From Alphaproteobacteria bacterium (GTDB taxonomy: Bacteria > Myxococcota_A > UBA796 > GCA-2862545), in the NCBI GenBank assembly GCA_020632875.1, contig JACKET010000004.1, positions 186,001-250,000 of the forward strand: DNA of 64,000 nucleotides, read 5' to 3'. The notes below the pieces were generated by a model. That model saw nothing but the letters and a program-made list of their open reading frames with translations. It made no database searches and had not been told where the DNA came from. The translations under genes and the position numbers were made by a program. This document shows positions 1 to 8,270 of the stretch, piece by piece (positions within the stretch are counted from its first letter, which is position 1; every line of letters begins with the position of its first letter).

Positions 1-853
1 GCACGTCGTTCTTGCCGTGGGCCTGCTCGGGCGACATGTAGCGCGGCGTGCCCATCAGCATGCCCACGCGGGTCTGGTGGACGCTCTTCGGCTGCTCGAA
101 GCCCTCGCCCAGCGTCTCCTTGCCGTCGGGGACGGCGACCAGCTTCGCGATGCCCCAGTCCATCACGATGACCTGCCCGAAGGCGCCGACCATGATGTTC
201 TCGGGCTTCAGGTCGCGGTGCACGACCCCGCGATCGTTCGCGTACGCGATGGCGTCGCACACGTGCAGGAAGCGCTCGAGGCGCGCGGACAGCGAGTGCT
301 CGGCATCGGTGCCGCCCTTCTTCACCCACTGGTCGCCGGCTTCCTCGAAGTAGTCTTCGAGCGTCTTGCCGCGGACCAGCTTCATCGCGTAGCCGAGCGA
401 CCCGTCTTCGTTCTCGACGAGGCCGTGGATGGGCACGATGCTCGGGTGGTCGAGCTGGGCCGTGACCTGCGCCTCTTTGTAGAAGCGCCGCACGACGGCC
501 TTGCTCTTCGCCATGTTCGGGAGGAGCTTCTTCACCGCGACGACGCGGCCGAGCTCGTCTTTCGCGAGGAGCACCTCGCCCATGGCGCCCGCGCCCAGCG
601 GGCCGAGGATCACGGGCCCGCGCTTGCCCTCCTCGGGCGCGGCCTCGACGCGATCGATGCGCCGCGTGGCCTCGAGCGCCATGACCGCCTCGCGGAGCTG
701 GGACTGGTCGAGCAGCCCGCGCCGGTGGAGCTCGCCGACGAACTCCCGGAGGTCGGGATCGGGCATCGTCGCCCCGATCTCCTGGTAGACCTTCTCGGCG
801 TCGTCGCGCTTGTCCGGAGGAAGCGTCTGGAGGAGCTTGGCCTTGTCGCCCAT
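1..853 (-). CDS. Ser/Thr protein kinase, N-terminal part (runs off left edge)
   Basis: Cytoplasmic Hanks-type Ser/Thr kinase; only the first ~284 residues lie in the window. After a ~75-residue helical N-terminal extension the kinase fold begins with a Gly-rich loop (GAGAMGEV, ~88-95). The ATP-binding lysine is in VAVKKL (~105-110), the catalytic loop is HRDLKPEN (~215-222), and the metal-binding motif is DWG rather than DFG (~230), a variant I associate with myxobacterial and planctomycete kinases. An activation segment with GTPRYMSPEQ follows. The ATG at 851-853 is the only start fitting the N-terminus. The C-terminal part, which often carries TPR or sensor modules, lies outside, so the input signal is unknown. 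The neighbouring Nudix gene is divergent. Confidence 0.93.
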   Translation of the reverse strand, partial: MGDKAKLLQTLPPDKRDDAEKVYQEIGATMPDPDLREFVGELHRRGLLDQSQLREAVMALEATRRIDRVEAAPEEGKRGPVILGPLGAGAMGEVLLAKDELGRVVAVKKLLPNMAKSKAVVRRFYKEAQVTAQLDHPSIVPIHGLVENEDGSLGYAMKLVRGKTLEDYFEEAGDQWVKKGGTDAEHSLSARLERFLHVCDAIAYANDRGVVHRDLKPENIMVGAFGQVIVMDWGIAKLVAVPDGKETLGEGFEQPKSVHQTRVGMLMGTPRYMSPEQAHGKNDV

Positions 854-934
854 GCGCGGACGGTAGCGGGAAGCCCGCGCCAGGTAAAGTCGGATGGACG
901 CGCGCCGGCAAGGGCTGGCGCCGGAGGACCCGAA

Positions 935-1396
935 GTGGCGGTCAGCGCGGGCTTGTTGATGGTGCGGACGCTGGGTGGGATGCCCCAGTTCCTGCTCGCG
1001 CACCCGGGCGGGCCGTTCTTCGCGAAGAAGGACGCGGGGCACTGGTCCATCCCGAAGGGCCTCGTCGAGCCCGGCGAGGCCGTGCTCGACGCCGCGATCC
1101 GCGAGTTCCGCGAGGAGACGGGCTGGGAGCCGACGGGCCCGTACCAGCCGCTGGATTTCGTCGATCAGCGGCGGAAGCGCGTGCACGCCTGGGCGTTCGA
1201 GGGCGATGCCGACCCGGCGACCCTGCGCAGCAACCCCGTCGAGATCGAGTGGCCGCCGCGCTCCGGACGCCGCGTCCGGTTCCCGGAGATCGACCGGGCC
1301 GCGTGGTTCGATCCGATCGCGGCCACCGCCATGATCCTCCCGGCCCAGCAGCCCTTTCTGCTGCGCGCGATGGCCTGGCTCGCCGCCCGCGGGTGA
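935..1396 (+). CDS. Nudix hydrolase
   Basis: Small (153 aa) pyrophosphohydrolase acting on a nucleoside-diphosphate-linked compound. The Nudix signature spans residues ~42-64: GLVEPGEA, seven residues, then REFREETGW, with all acidic metal ligands present. The frame is open far upstream, but that part is antisense to the kinase. GTG 935 is chosen because GGAGGA at 923-928 sits 6 bases before it and the protein then begins at the first beta-strand of the fold. Similar short proteins include Ap4A- and dinucleotide-type hydrolases; the substrate cannot be read from sequence. The CBS gene follows on the same strand. Confidence 0.9.
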   Translation: MAVSAGLLMVRTLGGMPQFLLAHPGGPFFAKKDAGHWSIPKGLVEPGEAVLDAAIREFREETGWEPTGPYQPLDFVDQRRKRVHAWAFEGDADPATLRSNPVEIEWPPRSGRRVRFPEIDRAAWFDPIAATAMILPAQQPFLLRAMAWLAARG

Positions 1397-1449
1397 GAAT
1401 CGGGGGGTCCCGCCGCGACGCAGGCGGATACATCGCACCCGGAGGAACC

Positions 1450-1896
1450 ATGGCCTTTCCGAAGCTCGCGACGATCCGGCGCTACATGGACACCGAGGTG
1501 CACACCCTGCGCGCCGACGACCTCGTGATGGATGGCGTGCGCAAGCTGCTCGCCAAGCACGTCACCGGCGCGCCCGTGGTCGACGACGACAACCGCGTCA
1601 TCGGGATGCTCACCGAGAAAGACTGCCTGAAGCTCCTCGCCGTCGGCGACGTGAACGCCGAGCGGGCCACGGGCAAGGTGTCCGAGTACATGACCCTCAA
1701 GGTCGTCACCGTGAAGCCCGAGATGAACATCTACTTCGTCGCCGGGATGTTCCTGAACGACAACGTCCGCCGCTACCCCGTGGTGAACGACGACGGCATC
1801 CTGATCGGCGCCATCACGCGCTACGACATCGTCCGCGCCATCGAGGCGGGGCTGCCCGAGATCGAGGTCACGCCCGTCCCCGTGCCGCGGCGCTGA
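1450..1896 (+). CDS. CBS-domain pair protein
   Basis: Stand-alone tandem CBS protein (148 aa), probably a Bateman module binding an adenine nucleotide and regulating a partner. The first CBS motif covers ~10-65 (VTGAPVVDDDNRVIGMLTEKD) and the second ~78-135 (RRYPVVNDDGILIGAITRYD). No catalytic domain is attached. The ATG is preceded by GGAGG at 1441-1445. The Nudix gene ends 53 bases upstream, so the two may be cotranscribed; the convergent DnaJ gene ends 1 base downstream. Confidence 0.92.
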   Translation: MAFPKLATIRRYMDTEVHTLRADDLVMDGVRKLLAKHVTGAPVVDDDNRVIGMLTEKDCLKLLAVGDVNAERATGKVSEYMTLKVVTVKPEMNIYFVAGMFLNDNVRRYPVVNDDGILIGAITRYDIVRAIEAGLPEIEVTPVPVPRR

Positions 1897-1897
1897 A

Positions 1898-2752
1898 TCA
1901 AGACAGCGAGAGCTTGAGCGCCTGCACGGACACCGGCCCCGCCGGGCCCTCCACGAGCACGGCGACGAGATCCGCACCCCCGCCGCCCTTCCCGCGCAGC
2001 CGGAGCTTCTGACCGAGCGGCGTGCCCGCGGGGACCGCCATCTTCACGGCCTTGCCGTCGGGCAGCGGCACGCGGACCTTGCCGCCCTCGCGCCGTACCT
2101 GCGCGGGGCACGGCACGTGGACCACCACGGCATCCGGCCCCCGCACGAAGTCCGCCGGGACCGCGATGCGCACGTGCAGATCGCCTGGCAGCGCGCCCTT
2201 CCCGCGGCCGTTGCGCCCTCCGCCGGCCACCACGAGCACCTGGCCGTCGAGCGCACCCGCCGGCACCTGCAGGCGGTACGGGCCGATGCCGGGGATGCGG
2301 CCCCCTTCGCACTTGCTGCACGCGCGGCCGGCCAGGCGCCAGCCCGTGCCCCCACAGGTCGCGCAGAGGCGCGGGGGCTCCACCTCGACGTCGTGCACCC
2401 CGCCCGAGCGCGCCTCCGCCGCGGTGAGCCGCAGCTCGACCTCGATGTCGTCGCCGTTCTCGACCGGGCGGGGCGCGGCGGGCCTCCGCTCGCCCCGCTC
2501 CTCGGGCGTCAGCCGCGATTCGTCGAAGAACGCCGAGGCCGCGTCGGCCCCGTACCGGTCGTACTGCCGGCGCTTCTCGGGGTCGGAGAGCACGGCGTAC
2601 GCGGCGTTGAGCTCGGCGAGCCGCGCGGCGGCCCCGGGGTCGTCGGGGTTGCGGTCGGGGTGCAGCGCGCGGGCGAGCGCGCGCCACGCGGCCTTCAGGT
2701 CGTCGGGCGAAGCGCCGCGGGGGACCCCGAGCATCGCGTAGAGGTCGGTCAT
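1898..2752 (-). CDS. DnaJ-like J-domain protein with a single zinc site
   Basis: Hsp70 co-chaperone-like protein (284 aa). The J domain is at ~3-68 with the essential HPD at 31-33. A Cys-rich segment follows, but only two CxxC pairs are visible (Cys130/133 and Cys145/148), whereas classical DnaJ has four CXXCXGXG motifs and two zinc centres. The rest resembles the beta-rich DnaJ C-terminal substrate-binding domains. There is no long Gly/Phe linker. This is a cut-down DnaJ paralogue rather than the housekeeping copy. Its ATG overlaps the TGA of the upstream PDZ gene by 4 bases, so the pair is probably translationally coupled. Confidence 0.88.
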   Translation of the reverse strand: MTDLYAMLGVPRGASPDDLKAAWRALARALHPDRNPDDPGAAARLAELNAAYAVLSDPEKRRQYDRYGADAASAFFDESRLTPEERGERRPAAPRPVENGDDIEVELRLTAAEARSGGVHDVEVEPPRLCATCGGTGWRLAGRACSKCEGGRIPGIGPYRLQVPAGALDGQVLVVAGGGRNGRGKGALPGDLHVRIAVPADFVRGPDAVVVHVPCPAQVRREGGKVRVPLPDGKAVKMAVPAGTPLGQKLRLRGKGGGGADLVAVLVEGPAGPVSVQALKLSLS

Positions 2753-3567
2753 CCCTTCACGACGTCGTAGCGCAGCACGATGTGCTTGCCGCGACGCCGG
2801 ACCTTCACCTCGAAGTGGCTCTTCGTCTTCACCTTCGAGTACAGCATGAAGACCTGCAGCATGCTGTTGGTCTTCTTGCCGTTGACGGTCAGCACCACGT
2901 CACCGCGCCGCAGGCCCCCGTGGTACAGCGGGTCGTTGCAGCCGAAGCCCGAGATGTACCAGCCGTCGCCGTCGCCGCGGTCGTTGGGCTTCGACCAGCC
3001 GAGCTCGTTGAAGTGCTTCACGCTGGCCGAGTAGTAGTTCACGAGGTCGCGGGACACCTCGTACGTGCCGTCGGAGCGCTGGGTGATGCCCTCGTACGAC
3101 TTCACGCACTCGCGGCGCGACTCCTTCTGCGTGACGCCGCTGGTCTGGCGGCCCGTGGGCGGCTTGAACACGCCGTTGCCGCTGCCCGAGCCGCCGGCGC
3201 GCGTGCCGGCGCCGTTCGTGAGGATCGCATCGGTCGCGACGTCGCCGCCGGCCTCGGAGCTCGGCTCGTCGCTCGGCTCGCCGTCTTGCGACTCGTCGCC
3301 GGGCGGCAGATCGGGGTCGGGCTCTTCGTCGGGGTCGGACTCGACGATGTCGGACGTGTTGCCGTCGAGCTCGCCATCCTTCTCGATGTCGGCGAGCACG
3401 TACGCACCCTCCCAGTACACGGCGGGGCGCTCGGGCGTGGCGAGCATGTCGACCATGTCGCCCGGGAGGAACCCGTACAGCACGCCGATGATCGGAGCCC
3501 CGAGGAACAGCGTCCCCACGATCGTGCCGGAGCAGCCGACGCCGAAGATGTCCTTCCCAATGCCCAT
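2749..3567 (-). CDS. Membrane-anchored PDZ protein, GspC-like
   Basis: 272-aa protein with an N-terminal TM segment (~13-36, TIVGTLFLGAPIIGVLYGFL), a long acidic Asp/Glu/Ser/Pro linker (~60-115), and a C-terminal PDZ domain (~170-272) with GLRRGDVVLTVNGKK. The arrangement of a conserved segment (YEVSRDLVNYY), then a GLRxGD loop and VNG, recalls the periplasmic C-terminal domain of type II secretion GspC; no other gsp gene is in the window. It is the first gene of a pair with the DnaJ-like protein. That pairs an envelope protein with a cytoplasmic co-chaperone, which is odd. The start ATG has only a weak GGTCGGGG upstream. Confidence 0.7.
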   Translation of the reverse strand: MGIGKDIFGVGCSGTIVGTLFLGAPIIGVLYGFLPGDMVDMLATPERPAVYWEGAYVLADIEKDGELDGNTSDIVESDPDEEPDPDLPPGDESQDGEPSDEPSSEAGGDVATDAILTNGAGTRAGGSGSGNGVFKPPTGRQTSGVTQKESRRECVKSYEGITQRSDGTYEVSRDLVNYYSASVKHFNELGWSKPNDRGDGDGWYISGFGCNDPLYHGGLRRGDVVLTVNGKKTNSMLQVFMLYSKVKTKSHFEVKVRRRGKHIVLRYDVVKG

Positions 3568-3649
3568 GCAGCGTGTACCCCGACCTGAAACGCGTCCGGG
3601 GGCAGGAGCATTCTAACGGACTCTGGCACCCACCTCGCATCCGGAACGC

Positions 3650-3685
3650 GAACGCCCCGGAGAGCGCGGGGCTTCCGGGGCGTTC
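3650..3685 (-). terminator. Hairpin downstream of the Hsp20 pair
   Basis: A perfect 11-bp inverted repeat, GAACGCCCCGG (3650-3660) and CCGGGGCGTTC (3675-3685), separated by 14 bases. It lies 18 bases past the stop of the reverse-strand Hsp20 gene and before the next gene on that strand. There is no U-tract, so it could be a pausing or RNA-end-protecting stem rather than a classical intrinsic terminator. Confidence 0.5.
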
Positions 3686-3703
3686 GGACGGCCGGGGATG
3701 CGG

Positions 3704-3997
3704 TCAGGCGATCGCGATGCGATGCGGCCGGACCTCGGCGGGCTTCGGGATCGTGAGCGTGAGCACGCCGCCCTCGAGACCCGCGTCGACCGTGTCCGTG
3801 ACGACGTTCGCGGGCATGCGGAACGAGCGCTCGTACCCGACGGTCTCGCCTTCGGCGCGGATCTTCAGCACGCCTTCGTGGACGGTGACCTCCAGCTCGT
3901 CCTTGTGGACGTGCGGCACGTCGGCCACGACCTTCCAGGCTTCGTCGCTCTCGAACACGTCCACGGCGGGGACGAGCCAGCGCTTGGTCTTGCTCAT
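3704..3997 (-). CDS. Small heat-shock protein (Hsp20), short
   Basis: 97-aa ATP-independent holdase that is little more than the alpha-crystallin domain. It shows VFESDEAWKVVADVPHV at the start of the fold and the family hallmark GGVLTLTIPKP near residues 76-86. The N-terminal arm and the C-terminal IxI tail used for oligomer assembly are very short (it ends RIAIA), so it may act as a dimer or join the neighbouring, longer Hsp20. It starts 1 base after the upstream Hsp20 stop, with GGAGGTG inside that gene's last codons as ribosome site. Expected to be stress-induced with its partner. Confidence 0.92.
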   Translation of the reverse strand: MSKTKRWLVPAVDVFESDEAWKVVADVPHVHKDELEVTVHEGVLKIRAEGETVGYERSFRMPANVVTDTVDAGLEGGVLTLTIPKPAEVRPHRIAIA

Positions 3998-3998
3998 G

Positions 3999-4451
3999 TC
4001 ACACCTCCTCTGCGGGGATCTGCGGAGCCGCGGTGACCGCGATCTTCACGGGCTCGGCCTTCGGAACGCGCGGCAGCACGAGCGTGAACACGCCCGCGTC
4101 GAGCTTCGCGGTGGCCTGGTCGGCGAGCACGTCGAACGGGAGCTCGAAGGTGCGCTCGACACGCCAGGCGCGGCGCTCCTGACGGACCGTGCGGAAGCCC
4201 TCGGGGGCGCGCGGCTCGCGGGTGACGGACACGTCGAGGCGACGGCCGGTCACCTGCACGTCGATGTCCTCGGCGCGCACGCCGGGCGCCGTCAGGACCA
4301 GGGTCAGCTTCTCTTCGTCGGTCTGCACGTCGAGCCGCGGTGCACCCGTGTGGGCGGGGCGCTCGAGCGCGTTGAGCAGGGCATTCATCTCGTGCCAGAC
4401 CGAGGGAACCCGGGACACACCCGTCCCGGCGTCGAACCAATCGACGAACAT
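3999..4451 (-). CDS. Small heat-shock protein (Hsp20)
   Basis: 150-aa alpha-crystallin chaperone, first gene of a two-Hsp20 operon. A ~45-residue N-terminal arm (MFVDWFDAG) precedes the alpha-crystallin domain, which runs from PRLDVQTDEEKLTLV to the conserved AGVFTLVLPRVPKAEPVKI. The frame remains open upstream to 4538, but ATG 4451 is preceded by AAAGGAGG and begins at a typical Hsp20 N-terminus. The two proteins are divergent in sequence, so this is an old duplication or two subfamilies rather than a recent copy. The promoter must lie in 4452-4551; I see no CIRCE element there. Confidence 0.92.
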   Translation of the reverse strand: MFVDWFDAGTGVSRVPSVWHEMNALLNALERPAHTGAPRLDVQTDEEKLTLVLTAPGVRAEDIDVQVTGRRLDVSVTREPRAPEGFRTVRQERRAWRVERTFELPFDVLADQATAKLDAGVFTLVLPRVPKAEPVKIAVTAAPQIPAEEV

Positions 4452-4551
4452 GGCGTCCTCCTTTGATGTCGTGCTCCCGACGCCCACTCTCAGCGAGCGA
4501 GCACCGCGGGAGCGCTTCCACGTCCGAAAGGTCGGCACCCGACTCCGAACG

Positions 4552-5502
4552 TCAAGGGGCTCGGGGAACCCACCGGGAGACCAAGCCTCCGAGGCCAGGA
4601 ATCACGAACGGCTCCACTCCGCTGGCCTTGAAGCACGCCCCGATCCGCACGACCAGCCTCGCGACGACCACCCCGAGCAGGGCGAGCCCCATCACCGCGG
4701 CGCCGGCATCGATGTGGACGAGCATCACCGCGCCCCCCAACGCGATGGCGGAGGCGATGGCGACCATCTCGACCCCGAAGAGCACGAGCGACTGCTTCGC
4801 GTGGAATCGCAGGACGGGGTCGCCGCTCGCCACGAGCGTCCCGATCGACGCCAGCAGGAACACGCCCTGTACGGGGAGATAGCACAGCATCGCGATGTTC
4901 CCGGGCGACAGACCGATCGCGGACACTCGATCGACGCCACCCCTCACCTCGACCCCGACCCCCAGCTGCTCACCGAGCTCGCGCGCCAGCTCCACGGCAT
5001 CGGGACCCAGGCCCGGCGGCAGCTTCGACAGCAGCGGCACGACGGTCGTGGCCGGGGGCGCGAAAGGCCCGTCCTCGACGGAACCGGCCGGGCCCAGGCG
5101 AGCGCGAAGCACCAGCCACTTCGTCACGGGCGAGCCCTTCTCCACCACCAGACCCTGGATGCGCGCCGTGGGGATCTCGCTCCCGTCCCACCTCAGGACC
5201 CCGGCGTCGACGTCGACCTCCACCCGCGAGCGCGCGGAGATGCCGCTCGACCGAAGTGCTCCGACGGCTCCCATCGCGATTCCGAGGAGCGCCAGGAGCC
5301 CGCATCCCACGGCTGCGATGGCCACCAGGACCGGCTCCCCGTCGACGAGGATCGACAGCGGGAGCAGCAGCACGCCGGCGAGCACGGGCACCGCGAAGAG
5401 CTGCAGCCCCGCCTGGACGAGGAGGTGCCGGCGGGGAACGACCAGCACCCAGCCCGCGTCCACCCGCTCCACCCATCCGGCGTCGGTCAGCTTCGAGGAC
5501 AC
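4552..5502 (-). CDS. Multi-spanning membrane protein with DUF4870-like C-terminus
   Basis: 316-aa inner-membrane protein. Two TM segments occupy ~28-75 (VLAGVLLLPLSI and CGLLALLGIAM). A soluble beta-rich middle follows (RSRVEVDVDAGVLRWDG). The C-terminal helical region (~200-300) has LRFHAKQSLVLFG, which closely matches the RFHA-QSLLLF signature of Tic20-like DUF4870 proteins. The role is unknown. GTG 5502 shares its G with the TAG stop of tatD (TAGTG), indicating coupling to tatD. The longer open frame upstream is only the shadow of tatD. Confidence 0.72.
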   Translation of the reverse strand: MSSKLTDAGWVERVDAGWVLVVPRRHLLVQAGLQLFAVPVLAGVLLLPLSILVDGEPVLVAIAAVGCGLLALLGIAMGAVGALRSSGISARSRVEVDVDAGVLRWDGSEIPTARIQGLVVEKGSPVTKWLVLRARLGPAGSVEDGPFAPPATTVVPLLSKLPPGLGPDAVELARELGEQLGVGVEVRGGVDRVSAIGLSPGNIAMLCYLPVQGVFLLASIGTLVASGDPVLRFHAKQSLVLFGVEMVAIASAIALGGAVMLVHIDAGAAVMGLALLGVVVARLVVRIGACFKASGVEPFVIPGLGGLVSRWVPRAP

Positions 5503-6302
5503 TACGGAGCGAACCCGAACAGGGCCTCGAAGTTCGCTTCGAGCTGCGCCTGGACTGCGTCCGCGGACGTATTCCACAGCTCGGCGGCGTAGCCCGCGGT
5601 CACCGCGACGTTGGCCGGCTCGTTCAGCTCGCCCTTCTCGGGGCCGAGGTACGGGCAGTCGGTCTCGAGCAGGACCTTCTCGCGCGGCAGGCCCTCGAGC
5701 AGCCGGCGGAAGTTGTCGGACTTGCGGACGTTCGCGGGGATCGAGAGCCAGTGCCCGTGTGCGGCGATGCGCATCCCGAGCTTCACCTTGCTCGAGTAGC
5801 AGTGCCAGTTCACCCGGGTCGCGCCCATCTCGACGAGCACGTCGAACGTCCGCTGCTCGGCCTTGCGCGTGTGGATGATGATCGGCTTGTCGGCTTCCAT
5901 CGCCAGCTTCACGAGCCTGCGGAACCGCTGCTCCTGCAGGTCCCACAGCTCGGACGGCACCCAGTAGTGGTCGAGCCCGATCTCGCCGATCGCCACGCAC
6001 TGATCGACGTGATCTTCGACGTACTGCAGGGCCTCTTCGGGGTCGAAGCTCGCATCGCGCTTGTAGTCCGTGCCCATCGCCTCCATCTCGGTGAGCACGG
6101 CATCCACGGGGTACAGCCCGATGGCCGGCTTCACGAGGTCGGAGCGGGCCGCGAGCGCCAGGACCCGCTCGTTGTCCGGCGGGTTCAGCCCGTTGCTGAT
6201 GATCGTCGTGACCCCCGCCGCGCGGGCGTTGGCGAGCACCTCCGCCTCTCTCGCGGCGAGGCGGCGGTCGGTCAGGTGGGCATGGACGTCGAAGAGTCCC
6301 AT
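5502..6302 (-). CDS. tatD: TatD-family metal-dependent hydrolase/DNase
   Basis: 266-aa TIM-barrel metallohydrolase of the amidohydrolase superfamily; family members are Mg-dependent 3'-5' exonucleases. Metal-site motifs in order are DVHAHL near the N-terminus, GEIGLDHY (~108-115), IIIHTRKA, NWHCYSS and LETDCPYLGPE. Length fits the usual 255-265 aa. ATG 6302 starts as in other TatD proteins (MxxFDxHxHL); a GTG two codons upstream at 6308 is an alternative. It is followed by a membrane protein sharing one base of the stop codon. Confidence 0.92.
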   Translation of the reverse strand: MGLFDVHAHLTDRRLAAREAEVLANARAAGVTTIISNGLNPPDNERVLALAARSDLVKPAIGLYPVDAVLTEMEAMGTDYKRDASFDPEEALQYVEDHVDQCVAIGEIGLDHYWVPSELWDLQEQRFRRLVKLAMEADKPIIIHTRKAEQRTFDVLVEMGATRVNWHCYSSKVKLGMRIAAHGHWLSIPANVRKSDNFRRLLEGLPREKVLLETDCPYLGPEKGELNEPANVAVTAGYAAELWNTSADAVQAQLEANFEALFGFAP

Positions 6303-6371
6303 GCGCACGGCCTAGCACCCGGCATCCGCCGTGTCACCGCACCGGCCCCCGCGAGTTGCTACAGTCCCGCC

Positions 6372-8270
6372 GTGCTCCTCCCGCTCGCCCTGCTGCTCGC
6401 CTGCAACCCCGACCCGTACCCCGGCGAGACGGGCGACGTCCTCCACGTGGCGCTGCGCCAGCTCCCGAAGTCGTTCGACCCGCCGCAGATCGAAGACGAA
6501 GGCAGCGGAAAAATCAGCGCGAACGTCTACGACGGCCTGCTGCAGTACCACCCGTTCGCCCGGCCCTACCAGCTCCAGCCCGCGCTCGCCGAGGCCCTGC
6601 CGGAGGTCAGCGAAGACGGCCTGACGTACACCTTCCGGATCAAGCGCGGCGTCCGATTCCACGACGACCCGTGCTTCCCGGGAGGGCAGGGCCGCGAGGT
6701 CGACGCGCACGACTTCGTCTGGGCGTACAAGCGCCTCGCCCACCCCTCGGTCAACTCGCGCGGATGGTGGCTGTTCGACGGGCGCATCGCGGGCCTCGAC
6801 GCGTGGCGCGACGGCCTGCGCGAGGAGCTGAAGGGCCAGGTCGTCGATCAGGCCGCCCTGCCCGGCATGGATCGCGCGGTCCCCGGCCTCGTCGCGCTCG
6901 ACGACCACACCCTGCAGATCCGCCTCACCGGCCCCTACCCGCAGTTCCTGTGGACCCTCGCCATGGGCTACGCGAGCGTCTACCCGCACGAGGCCATCGC
7001 GCACTACGGCGACGAGTACCGCAACCACCCCGTCGGCACCGGGCCGTTTCGCGTCACCGAATACAACCCGGTCTACCGCGCCGTGTTCGAGCGGAACCCG
7101 ACCTACCGCGAAGACCACGTGCCCGACCCCGCGAACCGCCCATCCGAGCGCTGGCCCGGCTGGGAGGAGGACGAGGCGGCGGGGCTGCTCGTGAACGCCG
7201 GGAAGCCCGTGCCCCTGCTCGACGGGATGGAGATCCGCTTCATCCTCGAAGATCAGCCGCGATGGCTGTACTTCCGCAACGGGTACACCGACTTCCTGAA
7301 CCCGCCGAAGGACAACGTGGCCGAAGCCATCCCCGGCGGCGAGCTGTCGCCGGAGATGGTGGAACGCGGCGTCCGCATGCAGAAGTGGACCGAGCTCGGC
7401 ACCGTCTACGCGTGCATGAACACCGAGGATCCGGTGCTCTCGAACGTCGACGTCCGCCGGGCCATCGCGCTCGCGTACGACCACACCTGGACGATCGACA
7501 ACCTCTACAGCGGCCAGGCGATCATGGCGACGAGCCTGATCCCACCGGGCGTCGCGGGCTTCGACGCGAGCTACCACCCGTACCACCGCGACGACGGGCA
7601 CAGCGACGTGGAGCGCGCGAAGGAGCACCTCGCCCGGGCCGGCTACCCCGACGGGATCGACCCGAAGACCGGGCGGCGGCTCCACCTCACCTTCGAGAAC
7701 AGCGGCTCCGGCCTGACCCAGAAGCAGTTCGCCGACCGGTTCACCGACGAGATGCGACGCATCGGCATCGAGGTGAGCACGGTGACGAACACCTTCCCGC
7801 AGCTCACCGACAAGATGCGCAAGGGCGCCTTCCAGATCACGAGCCTCGCGTGGGGCTTCGACTACCCCGACGCGCAGAACATCCTCCAGCTGTTGTACGG
7901 CCCGAACAAGGCGCCCGGCGTGGGCTCCGCGCGCTTCCAGAACGCGGAGTTCGACCGGCTCTACGACGAAGCGGCGCTGCTGCCCGATTCCCCCGAGCGG
8001 ACGGCCCTCTACGAGCGCATGGCCCACATCGTGGCCGACGAGGTGCCCTGGGTGTCGCGGGTGCACCGCATCCGCCCGAACCTCCAGCACACCTGGCTGC
8101 AGGGCTACAAGTACACCGAGGTGAACGACCAGTACTGGCGGTACGTCGGGGTCGACGACGAGGCGCGCGACCGGCTCGTGGCCGGGTGGAACGAGCCGAC
8201 CCGCTGGCCCGTGTTCGTGTTCTTCGGGCTGTTCGCCGGCATCGTCGCCGTGTCGGTGAGGCGCTCGTGA
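6372..8270 (+). CDS. Family 5 ABC substrate-binding lipoprotein with C-terminal TM helix
   Basis: 632-aa extracytoplasmic solute-binding protein of the oligopeptide/dipeptide (SBP_bac_5) class, capturing peptides or similar solutes for the adjacent permease. GTG 6372 gives a very short lipoprotein signal (LALLLACNPDP, lipidated Cys11). The mature part starts with the typical LHVALRQLPKSFDPP. Family motifs follow: VYDGLLQY, GRGVRFHDD-type strand, HPVGTGPFRVTEYNP and WGFDYPDAQN. Unusually, the protein ends with a hydrophobic helix and basic tail (VFVFFGLFAGIVAVSVRRS), so it may be anchored at both ends. Its TGA overlaps the permease GTG by 4 bases. Confidence 0.9.
   Translation: MLLPLALLLACNPDPYPGETGDVLHVALRQLPKSFDPPQIEDEGSGKISANVYDGLLQYHPFARPYQLQPALAEALPEVSEDGLTYTFRIKRGVRFHDDPCFPGGQGREVDAHDFVWAYKRLAHPSVNSRGWWLFDGRIAGLDAWRDGLREELKGQVVDQAALPGMDRAVPGLVALDDHTLQIRLTGPYPQFLWTLAMGYASVYPHEAIAHYGDEYRNHPVGTGPFRVTEYNPVYRAVFERNPTYREDHVPDPANRPSERWPGWEEDEAAGLLVNAGKPVPLLDGMEIRFILEDQPRWLYFRNGYTDFLNPPKDNVAEAIPGGELSPEMVERGVRMQKWTELGTVYACMNTEDPVLSNVDVRRAIALAYDHTWTIDNLYSGQAIMATSLIPPGVAGFDASYHPYHRDDGHSDVERAKEHLARAGYPDGIDPKTGRRLHLTFENSGSGLTQKQFADRFTDEMRRIGIEVSTVTNTFPQLTDKMRKGAFQITSLAWGFDYPDAQNILQLLYGPNKAPGVGSARFQNAEFDRLYDEAALLPDSPERTALYERMAHIVADEVPWVSRVHRIRPNLQHTWLQGYKYTEVNDQYWRYVGVDDEARDRLVAGWNEPTRWPVFVFFGLFAGIVAVSVRRS

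Noticed and set aside
17..934. N-terminal extension of the Nudix gene
   Set aside because: This part of the open frame is antisense to the kinase, and GTG 935 has an excellent ribosome site.
4470..4504. GTGCTC...GAGCAC upstream of the Hsp20 pair as a heat-shock operator
   Set aside because: Six-base arms separated by 22 bases do not match CIRCE or other known heat-shock operators.
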